Counted from the first letter of the stretch, positions 1 to 7,587 are shown. The stretch is 7,966 bases of DNA from CAYMOV01 sp964392085 (GCA_964392085.1 CAYMOV010000106.1:1-7966); one strand, 5' to 3'. Numbers and translations: made by a program. The notes: a model not told the origin generated them from the sequence alone.

Positions 1-2
1 GG

Positions 3-146
3 TCGCTCTGGAACGGCCTGGAGTTCTTCCTCAACGGCCTGTTGGCCCAGTACCGGCTGTCGGACCTGCAGGACCCGGCCCGCATGATGGAGATTTGGAT
101 CAAGAATTCCCCCGTGAAGGGGTCGTTGGAAATCGTCCAGAACTGA
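3..146 (+). CDS. C-terminal end of an unidentified protein (5' truncated by window edge)
   Basis: An open frame enters from the left edge and stops at TGA 144-146, giving about 47 residues. Codons are GC-rich and of the same style as the suf genes, which supports real coding. The tail has a hydrophobic stretch (LEFFLNGLLAQYRL) followed by MMEIWIKNSP and ends KGSLEIVQN. I do not recognise the family and see no cysteine cluster or regulator-like helix-turn-helix in what remains. It lies only 31 nt upstream of the chosen sufB start with no convincing promoter or terminator between, so it may be co-transcribed with the SUF operon. The fragment is too short to say whether its job is related to iron-sulfur metabolism. 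Confidence 0.6.
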   Translation, partial: SLWNGLEFFLNGLLAQYRLSDLQDPARMMEIWIKNSPVKGSLEIVQN

Positions 147-177
147 CCGGGCCCCCCGGGTGAAAAGGTCGCCGAGC

Positions 178-1623
<1,446 letters not shown>

Positions 1624-1631
1624 TAACTGCA

Positions 1632-1703
1632 GCGGATGGCGGATAGCGGTTAGCCTAAGGCTTTTAAGCCTGGGCCATCCGCCAACCGCCAGCCGCTATC
1701 CGC
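1632..1703 (+). repeat. Palindromic heptanucleotide repeat between sufB and sufC
   Basis: The left arm (1632-1652) is three tandem 7-mers, GCGGATG, GCGGATA and GCGGTTA, followed by GC. The right arm read on the - strand (1703 down to 1676) is four units: GCGGATA, GCGGCTG, GCGGTTG and GCGGATG. The two arms therefore oppose each other and pair at 19 of 23 positions plus one G-U (1632-1654 with 1681-1703). A smaller hairpin, AGGCTT/AAGCCT, sits in the loop at 1658-1671. The same unit recurs at 5158-5178. It looks like a dispersed repeat of the short tandem heptamer class; in RNA it could form a long stem just before the sufC ribosome site (AAGGGG, 1710-1715). No T-run follows, so it is not a standard terminator. 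Confidence 0.85.
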
Positions 1704-1722
1704 GCCTTTAAGGGGAATTCTC

Positions 1723-2490
1723 ATGTTGAGCATCAAAGGCCTCAAAGCCCGCGTCGACACCAAGGAAATCCTAAAGGGTCTCGACCTCGAGATCGGGCCT
1801 GGGGAGATCCACGCCATCATGGGCCCTAACGGGTCCGGCAAGAGCACCCTGGCCCATGTCCTGTCGGGGCGGGAGCCTTACCAGGTGACCGAAGGCTCCG
1901 TCACCTTTTTGGGCAAGGATTTGTTGGCCCTGGCACCTGAGGAAAGGGCCCACGCGGGGCTGTTCTTGGCCTTCCAATACCCCATCGAGCTCCCCGGCGT
2001 GAACAACGCCTACTTCCTCCGGGCCGCCTACAACGCCCACCGCAAGGCCCTCGGGCTTGAGGAGCTGGACGCCGTGGATTTCCTGGCGGTGGCCAAGGAA
2101 AAACTCAAGATCCTCCAGATGGACGAGGCCTTCCTGAAGCGCCCGGTCAACCTGGGCTTCTCGGGCGGCGAAAAGAAGCGCAACGAGATCCTCCAGATGG
2201 CGGTGCTGGAACCCAAGCTGGCGGTACTGGATGAGACCGACTCCGGCCTCGACATCGACGCGCTCCGCATCGTGTCGGGGGGCGTGAACGCCCTTAAGGC
2301 GAAGGACCGGTCGGTGCTCCTGATCACCCACTACCAGCGCCTGCTCGACTACATCGTGCCGGATTTCGTCCATGTCCTGGCCGGGGGCCGCATTGTGAAG
2401 TCCGGGGGCAAGGACCTGGCCCTGGAGCTGGAGGAAAAGGGCTACGGCTGGATCCCCGGGGTGCCGGTTTCCGCCGGGGGGAAGGGCTGA
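1723..2490 (+). CDS. sufC: SufC, ABC-type ATPase of the SUF complex
   Basis: SufC is the ATPase that dimerises within SufBC2D and drives the conformational change needed for cluster assembly; it is related to ABC transporter ATPases but is soluble. The 255-residue product carries Walker A GPNGSGKST (34-42), Q-loop Gln85 in AFQYP, the ABC signature FSGGE (146-150) followed by the SufC-typical KKRNEILQM, Walker B LAVLDE (166-171), D-loop SGLD (174-177) and switch His203 in ITHYQRLL. All catalytic residues are present and length matches the family (about 250). ATG 1723 has a good AAGGGG 7 nt upstream. The stop codon is 2 nt from the sufD start, so these two are almost certainly translationally coupled. 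There are no membrane segments, as expected. Confidence 0.98.
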   Translation: MLSIKGLKARVDTKEILKGLDLEIGPGEIHAIMGPNGSGKSTLAHVLSGREPYQVTEGSVTFLGKDLLALAPEERAHAGLFLAFQYPIELPGVNNAYFLRAAYNAHRKALGLEELDAVDFLAVAKEKLKILQMDEAFLKRPVNLGFSGGEKKRNEILQMAVLEPKLAVLDETDSGLDIDALRIVSGGVNALKAKDRSVLLITHYQRLLDYIVPDFVHVLAGGRIVKSGGKDLALELEEKGYGWIPGVPVSAGGKG

Positions 2491-2492
2491 GC

Positions 2493-3827
2493 ATGAACTC
2501 CATCGAAACCTTCCAGGAGGCCGTCGGCCGCTACGCGGGCCGGGTCATGAAGACGAGGGCCGGCGAACCCGTCTGGCTGACCGAGTCCCGGCAGGAGGCG
2601 GCGGGCCGCTTTTTGGCCACCGGTTTTCCCACGGAGCGCGAGGAACTTTGGCGCTACACGGACCTGACCCCTCTCTTGTCGATCCCCTTCAAGCCCGATG
2701 TGGAGACCGACCCCAAGATGGTCGCTTCCTTATTGAAGGAAGTGCTGGAAGTGCCGGGCGCCCGGCGGATGGTCTTCGTGAACGGCCGTTACCAAGGCGA
2801 ACACTCGGCCCCCGGCGCGGCGAAAAAAGGCCTGAGGCTCGAGAACCTAGCCTCCGCCCTAAGGAACGGCTTCACCCCCTCCGAGACGGATTGGGAGCAG
2901 TCGTCCCTCGGCCGGGCCTTCAGCGACCTCAACCAGGCCCTCTTCGAGGACGGGGCGTTGGTCCAGGTCGATCGGGGCGTCGTGGTGGAGGAGCCGATCC
3001 ACCTGGTCTTCCTCTCGACCAACAAGGGCATCCCCAGCGAGTCCCACACCCGCAACTTCATCCGGATGGAGGAGGGCTCCCAGGCCACCGTGGTGGAGAG
3101 CCACTTGGGCGGGCCGAACCAGCATTTCACCAACACCCTCACCCAGGCGTCCCTGGGCCCGGGAGCGGTCCTGAACCATTCCCGGATCCAGGAAGAGAGC
3201 CTCTTCACGGGTTACTCGATCGGCGCCTTGGCCGCGCGGTTGGACAAGGACAGCCATCTCTGGTCCGGCTTGGCCTCCCTCGGGGGGCACAAGGTCCGGG
3301 CTGAGGCGGTGGTGCGGTTCCTCGCTCCGGGAGCGGAATGTGAATTGGACGGGACCTTCCTGTCCCGTTGCATGCAGCACGTGGACTGCCGCACCTTCGT
3401 GGACCACGCGGTGCCGGGCTGCAAGTCCCGCCAAGACTATAAGGGCGTGCTCGACGGGCGCTCGACCGGCGTGTTCGAGGGCCGAATCCTGGTGCGCGAG
3501 AACGCCCAACAGACCGACGCCCGCCAGTCCAACAAGAACCTGCTCATGAGCCAGGAGGCCGTGGCCTACTCCAAGCCCCAGCTCGAGATCTACGCCAACG
3601 ACGTGAAATGCGCACATGGTTCGGCCACCGGCCCGGTGGACCCCAACGCGCTCTTTTACCTCCGGTCGAGGGGCATCAACCTGCCGGACGCCCGGCGAAC
3701 CCTGGTGCGGGGGTTCGTCGGGGAGGTGCTGGACCGGTTCAAGCCCGAGGCTTGGGTGGAAGCCCTGAAGCGCCGCACGAGGGACTGGCTGATCCGTCCC
3801 GAGGACATGAACGAGAAAGACTCCTAA
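2493..3827 (+). CDS. sufD: SufD, Fe-S cluster assembly scaffold subunit
   Basis: SufD is the SufB paralogue that completes the SufBC2D scaffold and is linked to iron acquisition and SufB-SufD interface chemistry. The 444-residue protein shows the N-terminal FPTEREELWRYTDL motif typical of SufD, then the conserved beta-helix core with TFVDHAVPGCKSRQDYKG, GVFEGRI, AQQTDARQSNKNLLMS and NDVKCAHGSATG. Cys373 and His375 in that last motif correspond to E. coli SufD Cys358 and His360 (same 2-residue spacing). The protein ends with LFYLRSRGI and a helical tail. ATG 2493 begins 2 nt after the sufC stop, with the ribosome site (GGGGGGAAGGG) inside the end of sufC. It lacks the SufB-specific QCDS and EHEA motifs, which separates it from SufB. 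Confidence 0.96.
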   Translation: MNSIETFQEAVGRYAGRVMKTRAGEPVWLTESRQEAAGRFLATGFPTEREELWRYTDLTPLLSIPFKPDVETDPKMVASLLKEVLEVPGARRMVFVNGRYQGEHSAPGAAKKGLRLENLASALRNGFTPSETDWEQSSLGRAFSDLNQALFEDGALVQVDRGVVVEEPIHLVFLSTNKGIPSESHTRNFIRMEEGSQATVVESHLGGPNQHFTNTLTQASLGPGAVLNHSRIQEESLFTGYSIGALAARLDKDSHLWSGLASLGGHKVRAEAVVRFLAPGAECELDGTFLSRCMQHVDCRTFVDHAVPGCKSRQDYKGVLDGRSTGVFEGRILVRENAQQTDARQSNKNLLMSQEAVAYSKPQLEIYANDVKCAHGSATGPVDPNALFYLRSRGINLPDARRTLVRGFVGEVLDRFKPEAWVEALKRRTRDWLIRPEDMNEKDS

Positions 3828-3831
3828 AACC

Positions 3832-3882
3832 AATTCGGAATTTGGAATGTTCAGGCAAATTCAACATTTCGAATTCCGCATT
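3832..3882 (+). repeat. AT-rich hairpin repeat between sufD and sufS
   Basis: Arms 3832-3851 and 3863-3882 form a 20-bp stem with one mismatch (3835/3879) and an 11-nt loop. Two DNA mismatches in the core (3843/3871 and 3845/3869) become U-G and G-U pairs in + strand RNA, so the folding is better as RNA than as DNA. The composition is strikingly AT-rich (GGAATTTGGAATG-like) against the GC-rich genes on both sides. No U-tract follows directly, so it is not a classic terminator. It lies just upstream of the sufS ribosome site (AAGGGA at 3891-3896). Likely a dispersed palindromic repeat or an mRNA processing or stability element; role not known. Confidence 0.8.
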
Positions 3883-3906
3883 CGACGCTGAAGGGAAGAT
3901 GACAGC

Positions 3907-5151
3907 ATGAACGCGATGACCGAACCGAAAACGGACTATGACCTCGCCACGATCCGCCGGGATTTCCCCATCCTGACCCGCCAGGTCCACGGCAAGCCGT
4001 TGGTGTACCTGGACAACGCCGCCACGACCCAGCGACCGAACCAGGTCATCGAGGCGGAGGCCGCTTATTACCGGGAATGGAACGCCAACATCCACCGGGG
4101 CGTGCACCTGTTGTCGCAAAAGTCCACGGATCAATTCGAGGCGGTGCGGGTCGAGGCGGCCAAATTCCTCAACGCCTTCTCCGAGAATGAAGTCATCTTC
4201 ACCCGCGGCACCACGGACGGCATCAACCTGGTGGCCTCCTCCTGGGGCCGGGCGAACGTGAAGGCCGGCGACGAGATCCTGGTCTCCGCCCTGGAACACC
4301 ACTCGAACATCGTGCCCTGGCAGATGCTCTGTGAAGAGAAGGGCGCCAAGCTGGTGGTGCTCCCGATGAACGACGCCGGGGAATTGTTGATGGAGGAATT
4401 GCCTAAACTCCTCAATTCCAAAACCCGTCTTGTGGCGGTCAACCAGGTGTCCAACGCCCTGGGGACCATCAACCCCGTCATAGAAATCGCCCGCCAGGCC
4501 CATGCCGTGGGCGCCAAGGTTTTGGTGGACGGGGCCCAATCGGTCTCCCATATGGCGGTGGATGTCCGGGCCTTGGGGGCCGACTTCTTCGTGCTGTCCG
4601 CCCACAAGCTCTACGGTCCCACCGGGGTAGGGGTCATTTGGGGTCGGGAAGACCTATTGAACGCCATGCCTCCTTACCAAGGCGGCGGAGACATGATCCT
4701 CAACGTGACCTTCGAGAAGACTGAATACAAGAAGGCCCCCGGGCGGTTCGAGGCCGGCACCCCCAACGTGGCCGGGGTTGTCGCCTTCGGCGCGGCTTTG
4801 GACTACGTGGCTTCCGTCGGCCTGTCGGCCATCGCGGCCCATGAGGCGGACCTATTGGCCTACGGGACGAAAGTCCTTTCGGCGATCCCGGCCGTCCGGC
4901 TGGTCGGGACCGCGAAACACAAGGCGGCGGTCCTGTCCTTCGTGATCGAGGGGGCCCACCCCCACGACATCGGGACCATCCTGGACAAACAAGGCGTGGC
5001 CATCCGGGCGGGACACCATTGCGCCCAGCCCATCATGGACCGCCTCGGCATCCCGGCGACGGCCCGAGCGTCCCTGGCCATGTACAACACCCACGAGGAA
5101 CTGGATAAGCTGGGTGAGGCCGTGAGAAAGGTTGTTGAGATTTTCGGATAG
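3907..5151 (+). CDS. sufS: SufS, group II cysteine desulfurase
   Basis: SufS is a PLP-dependent class V aminotransferase-fold enzyme that converts L-cysteine to L-alanine and holds the sulfur as a persulfide for SufU. The 414-residue product has the N-terminal YLDNAATTQRP motif (34-44), His131 in LEHHSN, the PLP lysine Lys234 in LSAHKLYGPTG, catalytic Cys372 in RAGHHCAQP, and Arg387 in TARASLAMYNT. All are shifted by exactly eight residues from E. coli SufS (His123, Lys226, Cys364, Arg379), so the enzyme aligns well around its active site. The short RAGHHCAQP loop is the SufS (group II) form, not the longer IscS/NifS loop. ATG 3907 has AAGGGA 10 nt upstream; ATG 3916 is possible but less well placed. 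The stop codon (TAG 5149-5151) overlaps a repeat. Confidence 0.98.
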   Translation: MNAMTEPKTDYDLATIRRDFPILTRQVHGKPLVYLDNAATTQRPNQVIEAEAAYYREWNANIHRGVHLLSQKSTDQFEAVRVEAAKFLNAFSENEVIFTRGTTDGINLVASSWGRANVKAGDEILVSALEHHSNIVPWQMLCEEKGAKLVVLPMNDAGELLMEELPKLLNSKTRLVAVNQVSNALGTINPVIEIARQAHAVGAKVLVDGAQSVSHMAVDVRALGADFFVLSAHKLYGPTGVGVIWGREDLLNAMPPYQGGGDMILNVTFEKTEYKKAPGRFEAGTPNVAGVVAFGAALDYVASVGLSAIAAHEADLLAYGTKVLSAIPAVRLVGTAKHKAAVLSFVIEGAHPHDIGTILDKQGVAIRAGHHCAQPIMDRLGIPATARASLAMYNTHEELDKLGEAVRKVVEIFG

Positions 5152-5178
5152 TTTGGCCAACCGCTATCCGCTAACCGC
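5145..5178 (+). repeat. Heptanucleotide repeat overlapping the sufS stop codon
   Basis: On the - strand, 5178 down to 5158 reads GCGGTTA, GCGGATA, GCGGTTG: three tandem units of the same heptamer found at 1632-1703. On the + strand, CGGATAG at 5145-5151 pairs perfectly with CTATCCG at 5164-5170, giving a 7-bp hairpin that includes the sufS stop codon (TAG 5149-5151). The last codons of sufS may therefore derive from the repeat. It ends 5 nt before the sufU ribosome site (AGGGAG, 5184-5189). Confidence 0.75.
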
Positions 5179-5195
5179 GTTTTAGGGAGTTTGCC

Positions 5196-5657
5196 GTGTC
5201 GGATTTCGATGACCTTTACAGTGAACAAATCATTGAGCACAGCAAGAAACCCAGGAATTTTGGTGAGTTGCCGAATGCCAACCACCACGCGAACGGGTTC
5301 AATCCCCTGTGCGGTGACAAGCTGGTGGTGGGACTCGTGATGGACGGGGCGGGCGTGATCCAGGACGTGAAGTTCCAAGGCCAGGGTTGCGCCATCTCCA
5401 AGGCCTCGGCCTCCCTCATGACCGGCGCGGTCAAGGGCAAGACCGCCGCCGAGGCTGAACACCTGTTCGAGCGGTTCCACGACCTGGTGATGGGCAAGTT
5501 ACCGGAGGGGGAGGACCTGACGGACTTGGGTAAGCTGGCGGTGTTGGCGGGTGTGAGGGAATACCCGGCCCGGGTGAAGTGCGCGTCCCTGGCTTGGCAC
5601 ACCTTGAAGGCGGCCCTGGAGAGTTCGACGGACGGCGCGGTCATCTCGACGGAGTAA
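5196..5657 (+). CDS. sufU: SufU, zinc-type sulfur acceptor/transfer protein
   Basis: SufU takes persulfide sulfur from SufS and passes it to the SufBCD scaffold; in B. subtilis it is a zinc-containing sulfurtransferase rather than a true scaffold. This 153-residue product has an IscU-like fold signature with the ligand set Cys39-Gly-Asp41 (NPLCGD), Cys65 (GQGCAIS) and Cys129 (VKCASLAW), matching the B. subtilis SufU pattern. The segment LPEGEDLTDLGKLAVLAGVREYPAR before the third cysteine is the insertion that separates SufU from IscU, and the IscU LPPVK chaperone-binding motif is absent. The start is GTG 5196, supported by AGGGAG 6 nt upstream; no ATG lies nearby in frame. It follows SufS directly, as its partner should. 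The stop is 2 nt from the start of a large inverted-repeat element. Confidence 0.96.
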   Translation: MSDFDDLYSEQIIEHSKKPRNFGELPNANHHANGFNPLCGDKLVVGLVMDGAGVIQDVKFQGQGCAISKASASLMTGAVKGKTAAEAEHLFERFHDLVMGKLPEGEDLTDLGKLAVLAGVREYPARVKCASLAWHTLKAALESSTDGAVISTE

Positions 5658-5659
5658 AC

Positions 5660-5803
5660 CCGAATCCACCACAGAGACACAGGGACACAGAGATTTGATG
5701 GGTCTTGAAAACGAAATTGAGTTTGACTGCTGAGACACAAATCATGTGGATTCGGTTGTGATTGAAAAGAATAAATTAGTTCTGCGTCCCTGTGACCCTG
5801 TGG
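5660..5803 (+). repeat. ~145-bp inverted-repeat (MITE-like) element between sufU and sufT
   Basis: Terminal arms 5669-5691 and 5781-5803 are inverted copies of a CCACAGAGACACAGGGACAC-type sequence, matching at 20 of 23 positions. A second inverted pair, CCGAATCCAC at 5660-5669 and GTGGATTCGG at 5746-5755, is a perfect 10 bp. The interior (about 5692-5780) is AT-rich with no open frame worth calling. CCACAGAGGCACAGAG-like repeats are, from general knowledge, common non-coding dispersed repeats in many bacterial genomes. There is no transposase. The element fills nearly all of the 161-nt sufU-sufT gap and its right end touches the sufT ribosome site. Confidence 0.8.
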
Positions 5804-5804
5804 T

Positions 5805-5810
5805 GAGAGG
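5805..5810 (+). promoter_or_regulatory. Ribosome binding site deciding the sufT start
   Basis: GAGAGG at 5805-5810 lies 8 nt before TTG 5819. A GTG at 5810-5812 is also in frame but overlaps this site and has nothing like a ribosome site upstream, so TTG 5819 is preferred. The site directly follows the CCTGTGG end of the inverted-repeat element. Confidence 0.55.
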
Positions 5811-5818
5811 TGTTTGCC

Positions 5819-6379
5819 TTGGCATACGAAGAATTGCTCGAACTCAAGCGCGACGCGCCGGCGGTGTCCATCCCCCAAGGCACGCCCACCCAGCTCTATG
5901 AGAAGGAAAAGGTCTATCTCATGCAGACCCTGGGCGGGAGCTTCACGGTCCAGCGCGACAGCGGCCAGTTGGTGAGGGTGGAAGGCAAGGACGCCGACGC
6001 CCTGGGAAAGGATGTGCCGGCCGAGGCCAACCTCGCCAAGAACGCCAAGCTCAGCGCCACGGGCCACGTGGAGGAGTCCACGGTGTGGGACGTCCTCAAG
6101 ACCTGCTACGACCCCGAGATCCCGGTCAACATCGTGGAACTTGGCCTGGTGTACGCCTGTCGGGTGGCGACCCACCCCGAGGGCGGCGACTCGGTGGACA
6201 TTGTCATGACCCTGACGGCACCCGGCTGCGGCATGGCGGATGTCCTGAAGGTCGAGATTGAGAAGAAGATCATGGACCTGCCGGGTGTGGCCAATTCCAA
6301 CGTGGATGTGGTGTTCGAACCGCCTTGGGACCGGTCCATGATGACCGACGCCGCAAAACTTCAACTCGGGATGTTTTAA
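5819..6379 (+). CDS. sufT: SufT, long-form MIP18/DUF59 Fe-S assembly protein
   Basis: SufT proteins are auxiliary iron-sulfur maturation factors; in Staphylococcus aureus SufT supports Fe-S protein maturation when demand is high. From TTG 5819 the product has 186 residues. The N-terminal half (roughly 1-75) carries the extension typical of the long SufT subfamily: LKRDAPAVSIPQGTP, LMQTLGGSFTV and VEGKDADALG. The C-terminal half is the MIP18/DUF59 domain with TCYDPEIPVNIVELGL (Asp98-Pro-Glu), TAPGCGMAD with the conserved Cys137, a helix, and VVFEPPWDRSMM near the end. The domain order and cysteine are intact. It is separated from sufU by a repeat element but stays in operon orientation. Starting at GTG 5810 would add three residues. 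Only A/T-rich spacer, with no hairpin terminator, follows the stop. Confidence 0.92.
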   Translation: MAYEELLELKRDAPAVSIPQGTPTQLYEKEKVYLMQTLGGSFTVQRDSGQLVRVEGKDADALGKDVPAEANLAKNAKLSATGHVEESTVWDVLKTCYDPEIPVNIVELGLVYACRVATHPEGGDSVDIVMTLTAPGCGMADVLKVEIEKKIMDLPGVANSNVDVVFEPPWDRSMMTDAAKLQLGMF

Positions 6380-6412
6380 TATAGGCTGTACAACGAGTAT
6401 GGATGGTTAGCT

Positions 6413-6910
6413 GTGAGCAATGACTGGGAAATGCCAGAACACGAAGAAAAAATGCGTAAGTACGAAAGCGCAGTTCGTTTGTATTTTGTGCTGAATGAAA
6501 CTGAGATTCGGGCTTTTGCCTCGGAACACGATCTTAGAATTGATGAATTCACTCGGGGGTCGTCCACGTGGGATTTGGGAGCTAAACATCCCAAAGGAGG
6601 GTGGCTAACGATTTTTATTGGTTTGTCCGATGGGGAAAATGTTCGAGTGTCTGGTTCTTGGGCCACCCATGAATATGAAACGTTTAGCATGTATTGGAAA
6701 AATACGGACTTCATTGATGGCCATATTTCTGAAGTGAAGTTGACTGACTGGTTAGGTAAGGCTTTAACTGTAATTTTAGCTTGGAATATAGATGACCTTG
6801 AAATCGTGGAATATAAGGGTTCTTGCAAGAAATTCTGGGAATCGTTTAAAGATAAAAAAGAATGGGAACACAGCTTCCGGTTTTGGCCGCAACAGTACCC
6901 GAAACCTTGA
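6413..6910 (+). CDS. Tryptophan-rich hypothetical protein
   Basis: I do not recognise this 165-residue protein. It starts at GTG 6413, with a weak GGATGG upstream; ATG 6431 is an alternative. There is no signal peptide or membrane segment, so it should be cytosolic. It is unusually rich in tryptophan (10 residues spread along the chain, in contexts such as STWDLG, GGWLT, GSWATH, MYWKN, KFWESF, RFWPQQ) and in acidic residues near the N terminus. An early helix-like stretch (about 5-40) precedes a probable beta-rich core. No catalytic motif stands out. Codon use is much more AT-rich than in the suf genes 34 nt upstream, which suggests separate, later acquisition. Small acidic, Trp-rich orphans of this kind are often immunity or phage-related proteins, but nothing in the sequence proves that. 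Confidence 0.75.
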   Translation: MSNDWEMPEHEEKMRKYESAVRLYFVLNETEIRAFASEHDLRIDEFTRGSSTWDLGAKHPKGGWLTIFIGLSDGENVRVSGSWATHEYETFSMYWKNTDFIDGHISEVKLTDWLGKALTVILAWNIDDLEIVEYKGSCKKFWESFKDKKEWEHSFRFWPQQYPKP

Positions 6911-6945
6911 AATAAGATGAGTGGTAGTGTTTCTGCTGTTTTAAA

Positions 6946-7323
6946 TCAGGGCTTGAAAACCACAAGTTTCAATTCTTTGATGGCTTTGAAGTGCTTGTAG
7001 TTGCCGCTGGCGAGGAGCATGTCGTTCTCGACGGCGGTGGCGGCGATCAACGCGTCGCCCGCCTCCAGACCGTGAGAAAGCCCATATTGATCAACATAGA
7101 TCATGGCCCGGTGGCCGATGTTCCCGGTTAAGGGCAGGACTTGGATATCGTATTCAAGGAGTAGTTTCTTGGTTTTGAGTAGGTGTTCTTTGTTGAGGGC
7201 GTTTTGCATCAATTCGAGATAAGTTTGGACTGAAATGAAGTATTCGTCCTGTCGGTTGAAAAGGGCGGCCGCTTTGGGATGTCCACGCTGGATATGAATC
7301 AAGACATCCGAATCAAAGATCAT
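6946..7323 (-). CDS. PIN-domain toxin, VapC type
   Basis: This is the likely toxin of a type II toxin-antitoxin pair: PIN-domain proteins are Mg2+-dependent ribonucleases. The 125-residue product starts with the PIN motif MIFDSDVLIHI (Asp4, Asp6), then Glu37 in YLELM, the GDALIAATA motif with Asp90, and SGNYKHF with Asn108 at the usual fourth acidic/polar position. Order and spacing fit the VapC family, whose usual length is about 125-135, so it appears complete and active. ATG 7323 overlaps the end of the antitoxin gene by 11 nt and has no strong ribosome site of its own, pointing to translational coupling. It is transcribed towards the Trp-rich gene, with 35 nt between the stops and no clear terminator. 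The exact RNA target cannot be read from sequence. Confidence 0.9.
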   Translation of the reverse strand: MIFDSDVLIHIQRGHPKAAALFNRQDEYFISVQTYLELMQNALNKEHLLKTKKLLLEYDIQVLPLTGNIGHRAMIYVDQYGLSHGLEAGDALIAATAVENDMLLASGNYKHFKAIKELKLVVFKP

Positions 7324-7552
7324 GGTAACGGAACTTTCGAAGGTCCCGGATCACTTCCTCAACGGGCTTTTTGCTTTTGTCGGACCCAAAAAAAGGATGG
7401 TCCTCAACCTTCATCTTTTTCTTCTTGGGGGCTGCGGGAATAATCGTTCCCTTCAACTTGCCATGGTAATAAATGTCCACGGTTTCGCGGGCCTCAAGGG
7501 CCTTGAGCACGTCCTTCATCTTGTAACGCAAATCGACAATATTGGCGTCCAT
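7313..7552 (-). CDS. Phd/YefM-like antitoxin partner of the PIN toxin
   Basis: The 79-residue product lies immediately upstream of the PIN toxin and overlaps it by 11 nt, the standard antitoxin-first layout. The N-terminal part (about 4-39: NIVDLRYKMKDVLKALEARE then VDIYYHGKLKGTIIP) has the helix-then-beta pattern of Phd/YefM DNA-binding antitoxins. A lysine-rich linker (43-48) leads to HPFFGSDK (52-59) and a charged C-terminal helix that should bind the toxin. ATG 7552 has GGAGG 5 nt upstream. The promoter and a palindromic operator lie directly upstream, as expected for autoregulation by the antitoxin-toxin complex. The family call rests on pattern and context. Confidence 0.85.
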   Translation of the reverse strand: MDANIVDLRYKMKDVLKALEARETVDIYYHGKLKGTIIPAAPKKKKMKVEDHPFFGSDKSKKPVEEVIRDLRKFRYHDL

Positions 7553-7566
7553 GATCGCCTCCGAAA

Positions 7567-7587
7567 ATGTATAATACCACTATACAT
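7567..7587. promoter_or_regulatory. Palindromic operator in the divergent antitoxin region
   Basis: ATGTATA (7567-7573) and TATACAT (7581-7587) are perfect 7-bp inverted arms with a 7-nt spacer. The site covers the -10 box of the - strand toxin-antitoxin promoter and lies 22 nt upstream of the divergent + strand gene, so a bound repressor could control both. Binding by the Phd-like or the ribbon-helix-helix-like protein is inferred. Confidence 0.6.

Noticed and set aside
1632..1703. Rho-independent terminator after sufB
   Set aside because: A long stem is present, but no T-run follows the right arm and the structure is built from repeat heptamers, with sufC in the same direction 20 nt later.
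2859..3833. 324-codon open frame on the - strand opposite sufD
   Set aside because: Shadow of sufD in GC-rich DNA; composition is Val/His/Gly-biased with no domain pattern.
5660..5803. CRISPR fragment or riboswitch between sufU and sufT
   Set aside because: The repeats are inverted, not direct with regular spacers, and no known aptamer pattern is seen; an inverted-repeat element explains it.
5216..6364. 382-codon open frame on the - strand across sufU, the repeat and sufT
   Set aside because: It runs antisense through two conserved genes and an inverted repeat element; no motif and no ribosome site argues for it.
6911..6945. Bidirectional terminator between the converging Trp-rich and PIN genes
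   Set aside because: No stable hairpin with flanking T-run can be drawn in this short AT-rich gap.
7570..7575. + strand promoter (TATAAT) for the small basic gene
   Set aside because: The -10 is perfect, but no acceptable -35 or extended -10 goes with it, and the bases are already explained by the operator palindrome and - strand -10. It remains possible but unsupported.
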